From positions 1 to 40,602 of the IMG/VR virus record IMGVR_UViG_3300046516_000910: a DNA stretch of 40,602 nt; one strand, given 5' to 3'. Positions 7,470-16,345 of this stretch are shown piece by piece. Origin of the DNA: a virus. How positions within the stretch are numbered: position 1 is the first letter of the stretch; each line of letters begins with the position of its first letter. The notes under the pieces were generated by a model that saw nothing but the letters and a program-made list of their open reading frames with translations, was not told the DNA's origin and ran no database searches. Position numbers and translations under genes: made by a program.

Positions 7470-7654
7470 CTAAGGCTCCGAAGATCGACTGGCCCCGCAC
7501 GATCGAGTCGCTGGTGATCTTCATCCTGGCGACGGCGCTCGGTGCCTGGGGAATGTGGTTCATCTTCGGCCGGCTCGGTGCCGGCGCGGTCCTGATCTGT
7601 GCATCGGTCCTGCTGATCCTCGGGCGCATCATGGGGAGAGGGGAAACGGCGTGA
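7466..7654 (+). CDS. Small two-helix membrane protein between terminase and portal (62 aa)
   Basis: ATG in an ATGA overlap with terL, and its stop overlaps the portal GTG. Two hydrophobic helices (IESLVIFILATALGAWGMWFI and LGAGAVLICASVLLILGRI) with short charged ends. The hairpin topology resembles holins, but the place inside the packaging module is odd. No family recognised. Confidence 0.6.
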   Translation: MTKAPKIDWPRTIESLVIFILATALGAWGMWFIFGRLGAGAVLICASVLLILGRIMGRGETA

Positions 7655-9978
7655 AGAAGCGGACCGGCCTCGCGGCACTCGGCGACATGATGCGCAGCGC
7701 GATCCAGACGGTGACGCCTCAGATCGCTCCGGGCTCGGGCGTGATCCCGATCAACATGGAGGAGTTCAACGATCAGCCCCAGGCGTGGCCCGGGCTGCCC
7801 ACCGTCTACTTCCAGTCGCCCTGGGCCGGCGATCCCTACGAGGCCACCTACCCGGGGGCCGCGGCGACCATCGCTCCGATCTGGGCGTGCATCGACAAGC
7901 TCTCGAACGACATTCCCGCGATCCCGATGAAGTGGACGCAGAAGCACCGCGCCAAGTCCGGCAAGACCGAGCGCGTCGAGGCCGATCCCGATCACTGGGT
8001 GCCGAAGCTGTTCCGGTACGGGAACCAGTCCTACAGCGGCACCGAGGTGCTGCGCGACATCGTCGCCGGCGTGCTGACGCTCGGCAACGGTCTGATGTGG
8101 ACCGACACCGACACGACCTCCGCGGGAACCGAGGGCGTGCCCGAGCAGATCTGGGCGGTGCAGCTCCACATGACGAAGCCGATCCCCGGGCCCTACCGCT
8201 CGATCCGCGGGTGGTTCTGGTACCCCAACGTCACCTACATCCCGGGCGAGCGCATGATCGCCTTCCGCAACTGGAACCCGAATTACAACCCCATGTACCC
8301 CTCGCCGCTCGGGCTCTCGCCTCTCTCGGCGGTGCGCGCGGCCTTCGAGTCCTACGGCAGCGCGGGCGTCTGGCAGAAGAAGCTGTTCGAGAAGGGCCTG
8401 CAGGTCGCTGGGCTGTTCACGCTCGACCAGGACACCGCGCAGGGGCTATCCGAGAAGGAGATCAAGGGCATCCAGAAGCGCATGCAGCGCGTCGGCCAGG
8501 GTGTCCAGAACGCCTACGACACGATCGTCGAACCCGGCATCAAGCAGGTCCGCCCCCCGATCCCGCCGCGCGATCTGCAGTTCGTGGAGCAGATGGCGTG
8601 GAACGAGCACGCGATCTTCATGGTCTACGGCATCCCGCCGGTGATCATGGGCGTCAAGGAGGGCGGCGGCCTCTCCGACGCCGGCGCTACGACCGACCTG
8701 CTCATGTACGCACTCGGCGCCTGCTCGCGGCAGACCAACCTCCTGAAGGCGGTCATCAACCACCAGTTCTGCCGGAAGTGGGCTCCCGACATCGAGCTCG
8801 ACTTCGACCTTTCCGGGCTCCCGGGCGTCGCGGACTCTCGCCTCAAGCAGGCCGAGGCGCTGGTGAAGATCGCCGGCCGGCCGACCATGACGCTGAACCA
8901 GGCGCGCGCCGCGGACGGCCAGGACCCGGCCGTCGATCCGAACGCGGACGAGTACATGGTGCCGTTCAACGTGCTCCGCTCGGCGGACATGGCGAACGAC
9001 ATCCGGGTGCAACCCGATACGCCGGCCGAGCCTGGCGCGGGCGAAGACAAGTCGCAGCGCGCGTCCCGGTCGCGTTTGAGTGGTGCGCAGGGGGGAGCGC
9101 GTCGGGCCGCGCTGCGGCGAATGAGGGATGCGGACCTGCGGCGCTACGAGCGCCGGGTCCGGATGTGGGCTCGCAATCGATTCCGGAAGCAGGAGCAGGA
9201 GGTGGTCGCGCGCCTCGAGGCGCACCACCCGGACGCCCTGCTCGCCAAGCGGGCCCGGTTCGACTACGGCGACGAGTACTTCCCCGAGGACGACGACTCG
9301 AAGGAAGCCCAGGAGATCTACGAGCGCATCATCGCCGAGCGCGGGGTCGAGGCCGGCGCCGAGGTCGGGGCCGAGATCGCCCTCGAGGTCCAGCGCGGGA
9401 AGATCGCGGACCTGATCGCTCAGCGTGCTTCCGAGATGGTCGGCCGGATCGACGCGACCACGAAGCAGCGCCTCACCGAGGCGATCATCGAATCGGTCCG
9501 GGAGAACTTCACGTTCGACCAGCTGGTCCGCGCGGTCAAAGAAGTGTTCTCCGGGCGACGCGACAACGCTGACACGATCGCTCGGACGGAGACCGCCTGG
9601 GCGTACAACACCGCGTCCTTCGAAGCGTGGAAGGCCGCCGGCGTCCAGTACAAGAGCTGGTTGACCGCCCACGACAACGCGGTCCGCGACTCGCACACGC
9701 TCTGCGAGGGCGAGGAGAACATCGATATCAACGCCATGTTCTCGAACGCGTGCATGTACCCCGGCGACCCGAACGGGCTGGCCGAGGAAGTGATCAACTG
9801 CCGCTGCACGCTGCAGCCGCAGTTCACCGAGACGAGCGACACCGGCGCGGGAGACATCACCGGCGACGATGAGGACGAGTCCGACCAGGGCGGGTCGCTT
9901 CGTCGCCGGTCCCGCACGAACGGCCACGTCAACGCCTCACGGTGGCCGGCCTGGTTCAAGATCGGAGCCGGCAAGTGA
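7651..9978 (+). CDS. Portal protein fused to a MuF/SPP1 gp7-like head morphogenesis domain
   Basis: A 775-aa protein. Residues about 60-430 are an HK97-type portal (TYPGAAATIAPIWACIDKLS, GNGLMWTDTDT, YGIPPVIMGVKEGGGLSDAG), forming the dodecameric DNA gate. After a linker near 470-490 comes a second domain with long helices, TIARTETAWAYNTAS (about 644) and the terminal HTLCEGEEN...NCRCTLQPQF (about 716), the signature end of Mu F-type minor head proteins. In most phages these are two genes. No stop, start or frameshift separates them here, so the fusion is in the DNA itself. Confidence 0.88.
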   Translation: MKKRTGLAALGDMMRSAIQTVTPQIAPGSGVIPINMEEFNDQPQAWPGLPTVYFQSPWAGDPYEATYPGAAATIAPIWACIDKLSNDIPAIPMKWTQKHRAKSGKTERVEADPDHWVPKLFRYGNQSYSGTEVLRDIVAGVLTLGNGLMWTDTDTTSAGTEGVPEQIWAVQLHMTKPIPGPYRSIRGWFWYPNVTYIPGERMIAFRNWNPNYNPMYPSPLGLSPLSAVRAAFESYGSAGVWQKKLFEKGLQVAGLFTLDQDTAQGLSEKEIKGIQKRMQRVGQGVQNAYDTIVEPGIKQVRPPIPPRDLQFVEQMAWNEHAIFMVYGIPPVIMGVKEGGGLSDAGATTDLLMYALGACSRQTNLLKAVINHQFCRKWAPDIELDFDLSGLPGVADSRLKQAEALVKIAGRPTMTLNQARAADGQDPAVDPNADEYMVPFNVLRSADMANDIRVQPDTPAEPGAGEDKSQRASRSRLSGAQGGARRAALRRMRDADLRRYERRVRMWARNRFRKQEQEVVARLEAHHPDALLAKRARFDYGDEYFPEDDDSKEAQEIYERIIAERGVEAGAEVGAEIALEVQRGKIADLIAQRASEMVGRIDATTKQRLTEAIIESVRENFTFDQLVRAVKEVFSGRRDNADTIARTETAWAYNTASFEAWKAAGVQYKSWLTAHDNAVRDSHTLCEGEENIDINAMFSNACMYPGDPNGLAEEVINCRCTLQPQFTETSDTGAGDITGDDEDESDQGGSLRRRSRTNGHVNASRWPAWFKIGAGK

Positions 9979-10145
9979 GCATCGCGATCACGATCACTTC
10001 GCCGATCCAGTGTCCGCGGTGCAGCGCGTGTGCTACCTTGCGCGGCCAGAAGGCCATGTGCCCGCGATGCGGGTGCACCTGGAACCCAGCGGCGACCCCT
10101 CGCCGAATTCAGACTGCGCACCCACGGAAGGAAACGGCGCACTGA
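9975..10145 (+). CDS. Small zinc-ribbon protein (56 aa)
   Basis: GTG start in a GTGA overlap with the portal stop. Two CxxC knuckles (CPRCSAC and CPRCGCTW) spaced about 17 residues apart make a zinc ribbon, followed by a basic tail. The stop shares its last base with the ATG of the protease. Tiny zinc ribbons in head operons have no defined role; it may be an assembly or regulatory factor. Confidence 0.65.
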   Translation: MSIAITITSPIQCPRCSACATLRGQKAMCPRCGCTWNPAATPRRIQTAHPRKETAH

Positions 10146-10942
10146 TGCTCCATCGAGCCAGCTGCAGGTTCCGGGCCCGCCTCTCGGCGGACGGCGCTCC
10201 CAGCGCCACGGATCTCGAAGCGATCAACGCCATGAAGCACCGCGTCCTGGTGGCTCGCACGCCGGACAACTGCGTGGTGCGAACCTTCGACGCCCTCAGC
10301 ACGCGCGAGCTGCGCGGCTACATGGAGGGCTGCTACGTCCCCGAGATGAGCCTGCAGCAGATCGCCTCGCTGGCCTACGACACGCCCATCCAGTGCAACC
10401 ACGACACCTACTCGGCGAACGGACTCCCGGTGGGCCGGACGTTCCGCGCGCAGATGGTGATGGACGACCAGGGCGACCCGTGCGTTCGCATGACCTACTT
10501 CTCGCCGCTCACCGCGAGCACCGAGGAGCTGGACGGCCGCATCATGGGCGGAGCGATCGGCGAGGTCAGCTGCTCCTTCGGTTATACGAAGCTCGAGTGC
10601 TCGATCTGCCACGGCGACGTCTGGGACCAGGAGAGCGGCTGCGCGCACCTGCCCGGGGAGACCTACGAGGGACGCCGGATGATGGCTGCGGTGCTCGGCG
10701 TCGATGAGTACGAGGAGACGTCGTTCGTCTGGAAGGGTGCCGCTGAGGGAACGCGGTTCCGGATCGCCGCGGCGCACTACTCGAGCGACTTCGGCGACCT
10801 GATGGCGTCGAAGCGGTCGCGCCTGGCGGAGACCACCACCACCGCCGAGATGAACATCCTCGAGCGTCTGGCTGCCGGCGAGCGGACGGCGCGCGAGGAG
10901 TATGAGGCCAAGTTCAGGAAGCTGTTCGGCAGCACGAAGTAG
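10145..10942 (+). CDS. Putative HK97-type prohead protease
   Basis: A 265-aa protein starting at ATG 10145 (TGATG). A His in CNHDTYSANGLPVGRT (H86) and a Ser in GEVSCSFGY (S142 or S144) have the spacing and local sequence of the HK97-family serine protease catalytic residues. An insert with CSICHGDVWDQESGCAH could bind zinc. The C-terminal 60 residues are helical and charged, as in protease-scaffold tails. It lies directly before the major capsid gene, where it would cut the N-terminal delta domain of the capsid and itself. Confidence 0.72.
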   Translation: MLHRASCRFRARLSADGAPSATDLEAINAMKHRVLVARTPDNCVVRTFDALSTRELRGYMEGCYVPEMSLQQIASLAYDTPIQCNHDTYSANGLPVGRTFRAQMVMDDQGDPCVRMTYFSPLTASTEELDGRIMGGAIGEVSCSFGYTKLECSICHGDVWDQESGCAHLPGETYEGRRMMAAVLGVDEYEETSFVWKGAAEGTRFRIAAAHYSSDFGDLMASKRSRLAETTTTAEMNILERLAAGERTAREEYEAKFRKLFGSTK

Positions 10943-10955
10943 GTTCAACGGTTCT

Positions 10956-11041
10956 CCCGCACGTCAGTCGGGGGAAGGGTCGCGGTCGGATCGCAGCGTG
11001 AAACGATCGCAGGGGCAGTGGGAGGCCCGCTGACGTGCGGG
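10956..11041 (+). promoter_or_regulatory. Structured leader of the major capsid gene
   Basis: cccgcacgtcag (10956-10967) pairs perfectly with ctgacgtgcggg (11030-11041): a 12-bp stem closing a 62-base domain that itself holds the direct repeat gatcgcag. The stem ends 6 bases before the GGAGG ribosome binding site (11048-11052). The 115-base gap has no gene. It could stabilise capsid mRNA, be an RNase processing site or tune translation. No promoter was clearly readable. Confidence 0.55.
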
Positions 11042-11057
11042 CGGACTGGAGGACCAG

Positions 11058-12764
11058 GTGAAGAAGACCAAGCTGGCCTCAGGACTCGAGATTGTCGAAC
11101 TCGAGCTGAGCGACGGCGATCTCGGGAACCCCGGCGCGTATCTCGCCAAGGTCAACGCATGGAACGTGGAGAACTTCGCTCTGCTCCATGCCGAGGTTCA
11201 GGCGCTGAAGGATCCGAACCACTCGAAGATCGCCGAGCGGCTCGAGCTGATGGAGAAGACGGTCGCCGCGGCCCACGCCAAGGCGGTCGAGGCGTTCGAG
11301 AAGTCGGTGATCCTGGAGAAGGCGAAGCCGGACATCGATCGCAACCTCGACCTGCGCCTGTTCGGAACGCTCGCGCTCAACCACGATCCGGCGGTGCTGA
11401 ACTTCAAGGGCGACGCCTGGTACAAGAGCAAGTTCACCTCGAGCGAACCCGGGGAGAACGCCTCGCGGCGCCTGTTCTTCAACCTGCTCACCTGCGACAT
11501 GGACGACCTCGCCGGCTTCGACGACAAGTCGGTGGCGCTCCTGAACCGGCTGCGCGCGCTCAACGATCGCCTGACGTGCGAGGACGTCGTCGCGCGGCAT
11601 CCCAAGAGCGAGTTCCGGGAGGCCTACCTGAAGGCCGGCGGCATGAAGTCGCTGCAGGCCTGGAAGGCGTGGGAGAACCTGGCCCACCAGATGAAGCTGG
11701 CCGCGTCCGAGGCCGACGCCAACGCGGGAACCGGCGCCGAGTGGGTGCCGACCGGCGTCTCGTTCCAGCTCATGCCGGACGTCTGGCCCGAGCTGGCGAT
11801 GATGAACCAGGTCCCGAGCGTCCCGATGGCGCGCTCGCCGATGCTGTTCACCGTCCAGAACCCGTTCGGAGAGGCGAAGCTGCTGACCGAAGCGCTGGAC
11901 GACACCGAGGCGACCAACACCAACATCTACCCGGCGACGCTCACCACGCGCAACGTCACGCTGACCGCCCGGAAGTTCGGCGAGGTCGTGTGGCACTCCT
12001 CGGAAATCGAGGAGGACTCGGTTCCGAACATCGCGGCTGCGATCCGGGCGACCGGCGTGTTCGCGATCGAGGCGGCGCGTGAGAACTGCGGCGTGAACGG
12101 CCAGGCGTCGGCCATCTCGGGCGCCTACGGGACGTTCCCGACCTCCGGCCAGACCACGAGCACCTTCGACACCGGCGTCACCTTCCTGGGGACGGCGAAC
12201 TCGGAGGACTCGCGGCGCGCCTACGACGGTCTGCGCTACCTCGCCTTCCTGGCGGGCGTGGCGGAGGACGCGAGCGCTGGCCTGACGGTCGATCACCTGG
12301 CGAACCTGCAGGCGAAGCTGGGCCGCTTCAGCATGCCGGAGCAGTGCTTCTTCTGGTCGAGCTACATCGGCCGGGCGCGCCTGCTGACGCTGCGTGACGC
12401 GAACCAGACGGCGGTCATCCTGACGGCGGAGAAGGCCGGCGGCGTCGGCTCCTTCCGTTCGGGAGTGGTCGGCAAGATCTTCGGCGTCTCGGACCTGGTG
12501 ACGAGCTACTACCAGTCCCAGGACCTGAACGCCGGCGGGATCGACGTTGGTGGTGGTGGTGGCTGCACCCAGATCGGCGTCGCGAACCGGGTCCGTCTCA
12601 TCAACGGAACGGTGCGCCTCACCCGCGTCGAGGTCAGCCGCGAGAACCGCTTCCAGCAGGACCAGATCGGCGTGAAGTTCACCGCACGCTCGATCATGAA
12701 GTCCACGGTCCAGCCGTCGAGCACGGACCAGCCGTTCGGAACGATCAACGGTATCGCGGCGTAA
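11058..12764 (+). CDS. Major capsid protein, HK97 fold
   Basis: A 568-aa protein, GTG start with GGAGG 5 bases upstream. The first 170 residues are charged and helical (IVELELSDGD, KIAERLELMEKTVAAAHAKAV), like an N-terminal delta/scaffolding domain. The rest has typical HK97 capsid blocks: a P-domain strand and helix with TLTTRNVTLTARKFGEVVWH, then EDSVPNIAAAIRATGVFAIE, and the C-terminal RVEVSRENRFQQDQIGVKFT. It would assemble the icosahedral shell and be trimmed by the protease encoded just upstream. It is flanked on both sides by structured non-coding elements. Confidence 0.88.
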   Translation: MKKTKLASGLEIVELELSDGDLGNPGAYLAKVNAWNVENFALLHAEVQALKDPNHSKIAERLELMEKTVAAAHAKAVEAFEKSVILEKAKPDIDRNLDLRLFGTLALNHDPAVLNFKGDAWYKSKFTSSEPGENASRRLFFNLLTCDMDDLAGFDDKSVALLNRLRALNDRLTCEDVVARHPKSEFREAYLKAGGMKSLQAWKAWENLAHQMKLAASEADANAGTGAEWVPTGVSFQLMPDVWPELAMMNQVPSVPMARSPMLFTVQNPFGEAKLLTEALDDTEATNTNIYPATLTTRNVTLTARKFGEVVWHSSEIEEDSVPNIAAAIRATGVFAIEAARENCGVNGQASAISGAYGTFPTSGQTTSTFDTGVTFLGTANSEDSRRAYDGLRYLAFLAGVAEDASAGLTVDHLANLQAKLGRFSMPEQCFFWSSYIGRARLLTLRDANQTAVILTAEKAGGVGSFRSGVVGKIFGVSDLVTSYYQSQDLNAGGIDVGGGGGCTQIGVANRVRLINGTVRLTRVEVSRENRFQQDQIGVKFTARSIMKSTVQPSSTDQPFGTINGIAA

Positions 12765-12780
12765 GCCGCGAGCAGTTCAA

Positions 12781-12828
12781 CCGCGGGGCTGACGGTGCGG
12801 GTCGGCATGGGGCCCGCACCGCCCGCGG
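12781..12828 (+). terminator. Strong bulged hairpin after the capsid gene
   Basis: ccgcggg (12781-12787) pairs with cccgcgg (12822-12828), and cggtgcggg (12793-12801) with cccgcaccg (12813-12821), giving 16 base pairs with a 5-base bulge on one side and an 11-base loop. No T-run follows, so it may be a stability or processing element rather than an intrinsic terminator. It separates the highly expressed capsid from the connector genes. Confidence 0.6.
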
Positions 12829-12861
12829 TCGAGAAGTTCACCCCAACGCACAGGAGATGTC

Positions 12862-13317
12862 ATGGTTCCCAGTGATCCCGCCCCCGCGGCAACGGCTGGC
12901 CCTCCGGGCAGCGTGCCTCTCTCTCCGGCTCAGCTCGATCGCCGCAGCAACAACACGCCGGCGCTCGATCCCGAGGAAGTCCAGGCCGCGCACCTGAGCG
13001 GCCGCAAGCTGATCGTGAACGTCAGTCACATCGAACTCGGCGGCAACGACCACAACGGGCGTCGCTTCAACGTTCGGCCTGGCATGGCCGTGCTGGTGAC
13101 GTCGACCTTCGCCGACTACCTGCTGCGCGAGGACACCAGCGGGCGCTTCGAGCTCTACGACGCGAAGCGGCACGGTCCCCTGAACAAGCAGAAGACGCAG
13201 CTCGAGAAGCCGTTCGCGTTCTCGATGCCCGAAGAGGTGAAGAAGAAGGAGAGCAAGCGGCCGCGCGTCGCGAAGGCCAAGCGCGACGACGACGACGAGG
13301 ATCAGGGAGACGATTAG
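12862..13317 (+). CDS. Structural-module protein of unknown function (151 aa)
   Basis: ATG 12862 with AGGAGA upstream. The N terminus is Pro/Ala-rich and probably disordered, the middle is a small beta domain (KLIVNVSHIELGGNDHNGRR, PGMAVLVTSTFADYLL), and the C terminus is very charged (KKKESKRPRVAKAKRDDDDE). It lies between the capsid and the connector. Candidates are a head decoration, head-completion or neck factor. I recognise no family. Confidence 0.65.
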   Translation: MVPSDPAPAATAGPPGSVPLSPAQLDRRSNNTPALDPEEVQAAHLSGRKLIVNVSHIELGGNDHNGRRFNVRPGMAVLVTSTFADYLLREDTSGRFELYDAKRHGPLNKQKTQLEKPFAFSMPEEVKKKESKRPRVAKAKRDDDDEDQGDD

Positions 13318-13320
13318 CCC

Positions 13321-14148
13321 GTGACCCCAGCCTACCTCACCTGCTACGGATTCCTCCCGGAGGACGAGATCCTCCGGGAGTTCCGTCGCGATGGGGATCC
13401 CAACCTCGAGGAGCGCGACGCCATCGTGAAGGCGGCGAACCGCGCGATCGCGATCATGGAGCTGCGGACCCGCCGCAAACTCGCGATGCGGGTGTGGCGC
13501 GCGCCTGAGTCCGTCTCGGGATGTGTCCTCGATGACACCAAGTTCGTCGTGACCGGAACCGGGTTCACCGCCGGCGCAGTTCAGTGGGACCAGGTGATCG
13601 GGGTGGGGATCGCTCCCGGCACCCGCGTCGCGTCGGTCGATTCGAACGTCCAGGTGACGCTGACGCGGAAGCCGACAGTCACCGGGACCGGCAAGACGCT
13701 GGCCTTCGGCACCGAGCAGGTCGTGATCGACGGCTCGGGCGATCGCTACGTGCAGATCCCGCACTACCCGACGCAGGAAGTCATCTCCGCCGGCTGGCTC
13801 GACGCCGCCGGCAGCTTCACCGGATTCAATACCGCGGGGGTTCGCCTCGATCGCGAGACCGGGCGCTACTACCTGCCGAACGATCGCGCGCCGCTCGGCG
13901 ATCTGAACGTCCTGGTCGAGTGCCGGGCCGGCTACCAGGAGCCGACCGGCGAGGCGCGCGGCGACGAGGAGTGGTACGCCCTCGGGCGCCTGCAGCTCCG
14001 GATCGCGCAGATCTGCTTCGAGGACTCCCAGAAGGTCGCCGGGCGCGCGCAGGACTTTGGCGTCGGCGGCGTGACCTCGAGCGTTCGCTCGATGCAGCTC
14101 CCGAAGGACATCGAGCAGGAACTGATCGTGTTCCAGCGGAGGTTCTGA
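13321..14148 (+). CDS. Head-tail connector (gp6-like adaptor)
   Basis: A 275-aa protein, GTG start 3 bases after the previous stop. The N-terminal part has the helix of the gp6 family (AIVKAANRAIAIMELRTRRK followed by a strand RVWRAP). A long beta insert (about residues 60-200, VTGTGFTAGAVQWDQVIGVG) separates it from the C-terminal helices (ALGRLQLRIAQICFEDSQK). The family forms the ring between portal and tail. Order (after capsid, before tail completion and terminator) supports this. Confidence 0.65.
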   Translation: MTPAYLTCYGFLPEDEILREFRRDGDPNLEERDAIVKAANRAIAIMELRTRRKLAMRVWRAPESVSGCVLDDTKFVVTGTGFTAGAVQWDQVIGVGIAPGTRVASVDSNVQVTLTRKPTVTGTGKTLAFGTEQVVIDGSGDRYVQIPHYPTQEVISAGWLDAAGSFTGFNTAGVRLDRETGRYYLPNDRAPLGDLNVLVECRAGYQEPTGEARGDEEWYALGRLQLRIAQICFEDSQKVAGRAQDFGVGGVTSSVRSMQLPKDIEQELIVFQRRF

Positions 14149-14820
14149 GTGATCGCCGTGACCGCAACGGGCATCGATCACGTGCAGGCGAACCTCAAGG
14201 GGGCCGCGGCTGGATTCGATCGCGCCAGCTACAACACGATCGTCAAGGGCTCGATCACGCTCCACGCCATGCTCGACCGCCAGCTCGACGGGCCGAAGGG
14301 CTGGGACGACTTCTGGGGTGCGACATCTCCGAAGGGGCCTTTCCTCGGGTCGCGCACGGGCCAGACGCGATTCCACCTGACGCACGGTGGATTCGCCTAC
14401 CGCACCGCCGGTGGCTGGCAGGCGGCGATCGGTTCTCCCGATGCCCATGTCGTGCTGCACGAACTCGGCGGCCGGCGCGGCAAGTCGATCATCCCGACCG
14501 CGGCGGCCCAGCGCAAAGACTCGGGGACCTTCCGGTGGCCGGGAATCCAGTCCTGGAGCGAGATACCGGGGATCTTCAACTTCCCCTCGCAGGCGATGCG
14601 CAACAGTTCGAACCCCGCGGTCGCGGCCAAGTACCGGAACATGAAGCCGTGGTTGGCCCGTGTTGAGGATGGCAAGGTGCGACTTCTCGGACTCATCGTG
14701 CCGAGCGTCACGTATCGCGCACGCGGCATGTTTGCCGCCGTCCATGAGAAGATCGAGCCCGTCATCCTCCAGATGGGTCAGTTCGAAGCCGCGCTGGTGG
14801 TGAAGGCCGCCAATGCCTAA
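14149..14820 (+). CDS. Neck or tail-completion protein (HK97 gp10-like candidate)
   Basis: A 223-aa protein with GTG immediately after the connector stop. The N terminus (TATGIDHVQANLKGAAAGFD) and the middle GGRRGKSIIPTAAA are like minor structural proteins of the HK97 gp10 group, which close the head or join the tail. No strong motif; the call rests mainly on position. It overlaps the next gene by 8 bases. Confidence 0.5.
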   Translation: MIAVTATGIDHVQANLKGAAAGFDRASYNTIVKGSITLHAMLDRQLDGPKGWDDFWGATSPKGPFLGSRTGQTRFHLTHGGFAYRTAGGWQAAIGSPDAHVVLHELGGRRGKSIIPTAAAQRKDSGTFRWPGIQSWSEIPGIFNFPSQAMRNSSNPAVAAKYRNMKPWLARVEDGKVRLLGLIVPSVTYRARGMFAAVHEKIEPVILQMGQFEAALVVKAANA

Positions 14821-15301
14821 CCGCGCCCCGTCGACCATCAATCGAGTCGCCGATGGCGTGCTCGAGATCTTCCGCAAGAACGTCGAGGACCACCCGGACA
14901 AGTGGTTCATGATCCCGCGGTCCTGGGAGCGCGGCGTGGGCCCGCAGACGATCGGCCTCTCGGATCCGGTGTTCTGCGTGAGCCTGAACGGCGACTCGCG
15001 CCCGATCGCTCAGCGCCTCATGGGCTACGGCCAGAGCGAGACGACCATCACCGTGACGATCTTCGGCCGGCACTCGCGGGCCGACTACGCGCTCGGCGAG
15101 ATGCTCGCGGACCTGTGGCGCGTGGTGATGGAAAACCGCCAGCTGACCGGCGTGGACGATCCGGACAACCCGACGCTGCTCGCGGGGTTCATCGCGATCG
15201 GCAACACGAAGATGGCGTCGGTCTCGAACCCGACGCTCGGCGAATTCACGATCGAGCAGGAGATCGTGGTGAACTACACCTGGAGCAGCTCGGCTCCATA
15301 G
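14813..15301 (+). CDS. Putative tail terminator protein
   Basis: A 162-aa protein starting at ATG 14813, overlapping the previous gene by 8 bases. It has an early helix (RVADGVLEIFRKNV), a beta meander with QSETTITVTIFGRHSRADYALGE, and a C-terminal strand FTIEQEIVVNYTW. Size and placement right before the tail tube gene are those of gpU-like tail terminators, which stop tube growth and join tail to head. Assigned by synteny. Confidence 0.5.
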   Translation: MPNRAPSTINRVADGVLEIFRKNVEDHPDKWFMIPRSWERGVGPQTIGLSDPVFCVSLNGDSRPIAQRLMGYGQSETTITVTIFGRHSRADYALGEMLADLWRVVMENRQLTGVDDPDNPTLLAGFIAIGNTKMASVSNPTLGEFTIEQEIVVNYTWSSSAP

Positions 15302-15310
15302 GAGAGAACG

Positions 15311-16336
15311 ATGCCAACTCCCGGTTTTGGTTTCCTCGGCACGTTCCAGTTCGCCCGTGAGGCGACCTGGGGGACGAAGCCCACGATCACCAAGCGCTTC
15401 CCGTTCTTCAAGGCCAACGCGCGGCCGGTGCTCGAGCGGATCCGCCCTCAGCTCCTGGACGGTGGGCTTTCGATGTTCCCGACCGTTTCCGGCCCCCAGG
15501 GTGCTCGGCTGTCGCTGACGATTCCGGTGACCTACTCGCACTGGAACCTGCTCTGGGACCTGATCCTCGGCACCAGCACCTACGGATCGAACGGCGGGAC
15601 GACCACGGGCATCGATCCGTACACGCACACCTTCGGCTACAGCACCGGCGCCGGGTTCAAGAACCTCGCGAACTCGCTCGCGGCTGAGATCGTGATGGGG
15701 AACATCTCCGCATCGACCTGCGCGGTGGTGACCGGCCAGAAGATCATCAGCGCCAAGTTCCGCTGCAGCGCCGGCATGTCCGCCGCGGACCAGATCCTGA
15801 CCTGCGACCTCGAGTTCTTCGGCAAGCGGTTCCAGGACGCACAGTCTCCGACCTCGATCGGGATCATCACGACCCCGAACCTCGACTACGTCATGTTCCA
15901 GCACCTGACGGAGCTGTGGGATGGATCCCAGGCCGGCGTGACTGGCAACCTGACGCAGTCGTTCGAGCTGAACGTCGAGACCGGCATGTCCGAAGACCGC
16001 GTGTTCATGGAAGGCACCGGCTTCGTCGCCGAGCCCCATCGCAAGGCGAAGCCGAAGATCACCTGGAGCGTCACCAAGGAGTTCCAGGACCTGGCCGGTC
16101 TGGACGCCTACATCGCGAACACCAAGGGCGTCGGCCAGGCGACCTTCGTGCTCGACTCGAATCGCTACCTGAAGATCACCACGGCGCACGGCCTCATGCA
16201 GTCGCCCGACGCCCCGATCGAGGGCGAGGGATTCATCCAGCAGAAGTTCGTCTGGGAGTCTGAGGACGCCGGCGGCTCGACGCCCTCAACGATGGGCGTG
16301 GAAGTTAAGAACCACGTCGCTACCATCACCGCTTAG
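15311..16336 (+). CDS. Major tail tube protein (putative)
   Basis: A 341-aa protein, ATG 15311 with GGAGAG upstream. Features are FGFLGTFQFAREATWGT at the start, long beta-rich stretches, and the C-terminal SVTKEFQDLAGLDAYIANT. It lies just before the split chaperone gene and tape measure, the standard place of the tail tube protein. It is long for a tube subunit (often 150-300 aa), so it may carry an extra surface domain. Assigned by synteny and general character. Confidence 0.65.
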   Translation: MPTPGFGFLGTFQFAREATWGTKPTITKRFPFFKANARPVLERIRPQLLDGGLSMFPTVSGPQGARLSLTIPVTYSHWNLLWDLILGTSTYGSNGGTTTGIDPYTHTFGYSTGAGFKNLANSLAAEIVMGNISASTCAVVTGQKIISAKFRCSAGMSAADQILTCDLEFFGKRFQDAQSPTSIGIITTPNLDYVMFQHLTELWDGSQAGVTGNLTQSFELNVETGMSEDRVFMEGTGFVAEPHRKAKPKITWSVTKEFQDLAGLDAYIANTKGVGQATFVLDSNRYLKITTAHGLMQSPDAPIEGEGFIQQKFVWESEDAGGSTPSTMGVEVKNHVATITA

Positions 16337-16345
16337 GAGCAGACC

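Noticed and set aside
10930-10950. Possible promoter for the capsid gene near TAGGTT
   Set aside because: Only 3 of 6 positions match a -10 box and no -35 sequence is at the right distance.
12781-12828. Classical Rho-independent terminator
   Set aside because: The stem is strong but no T-run follows, so it is listed with moderate confidence as a hairpin and not claimed as an intrinsic terminator.
12838-14910. Long open frame of 690 codons on the minus strand
   Set aside because: It is the antisense shadow of four well-supported structural genes in GC-rich DNA; its product has long Arg/Glu/Asp/Gly runs and no domain.
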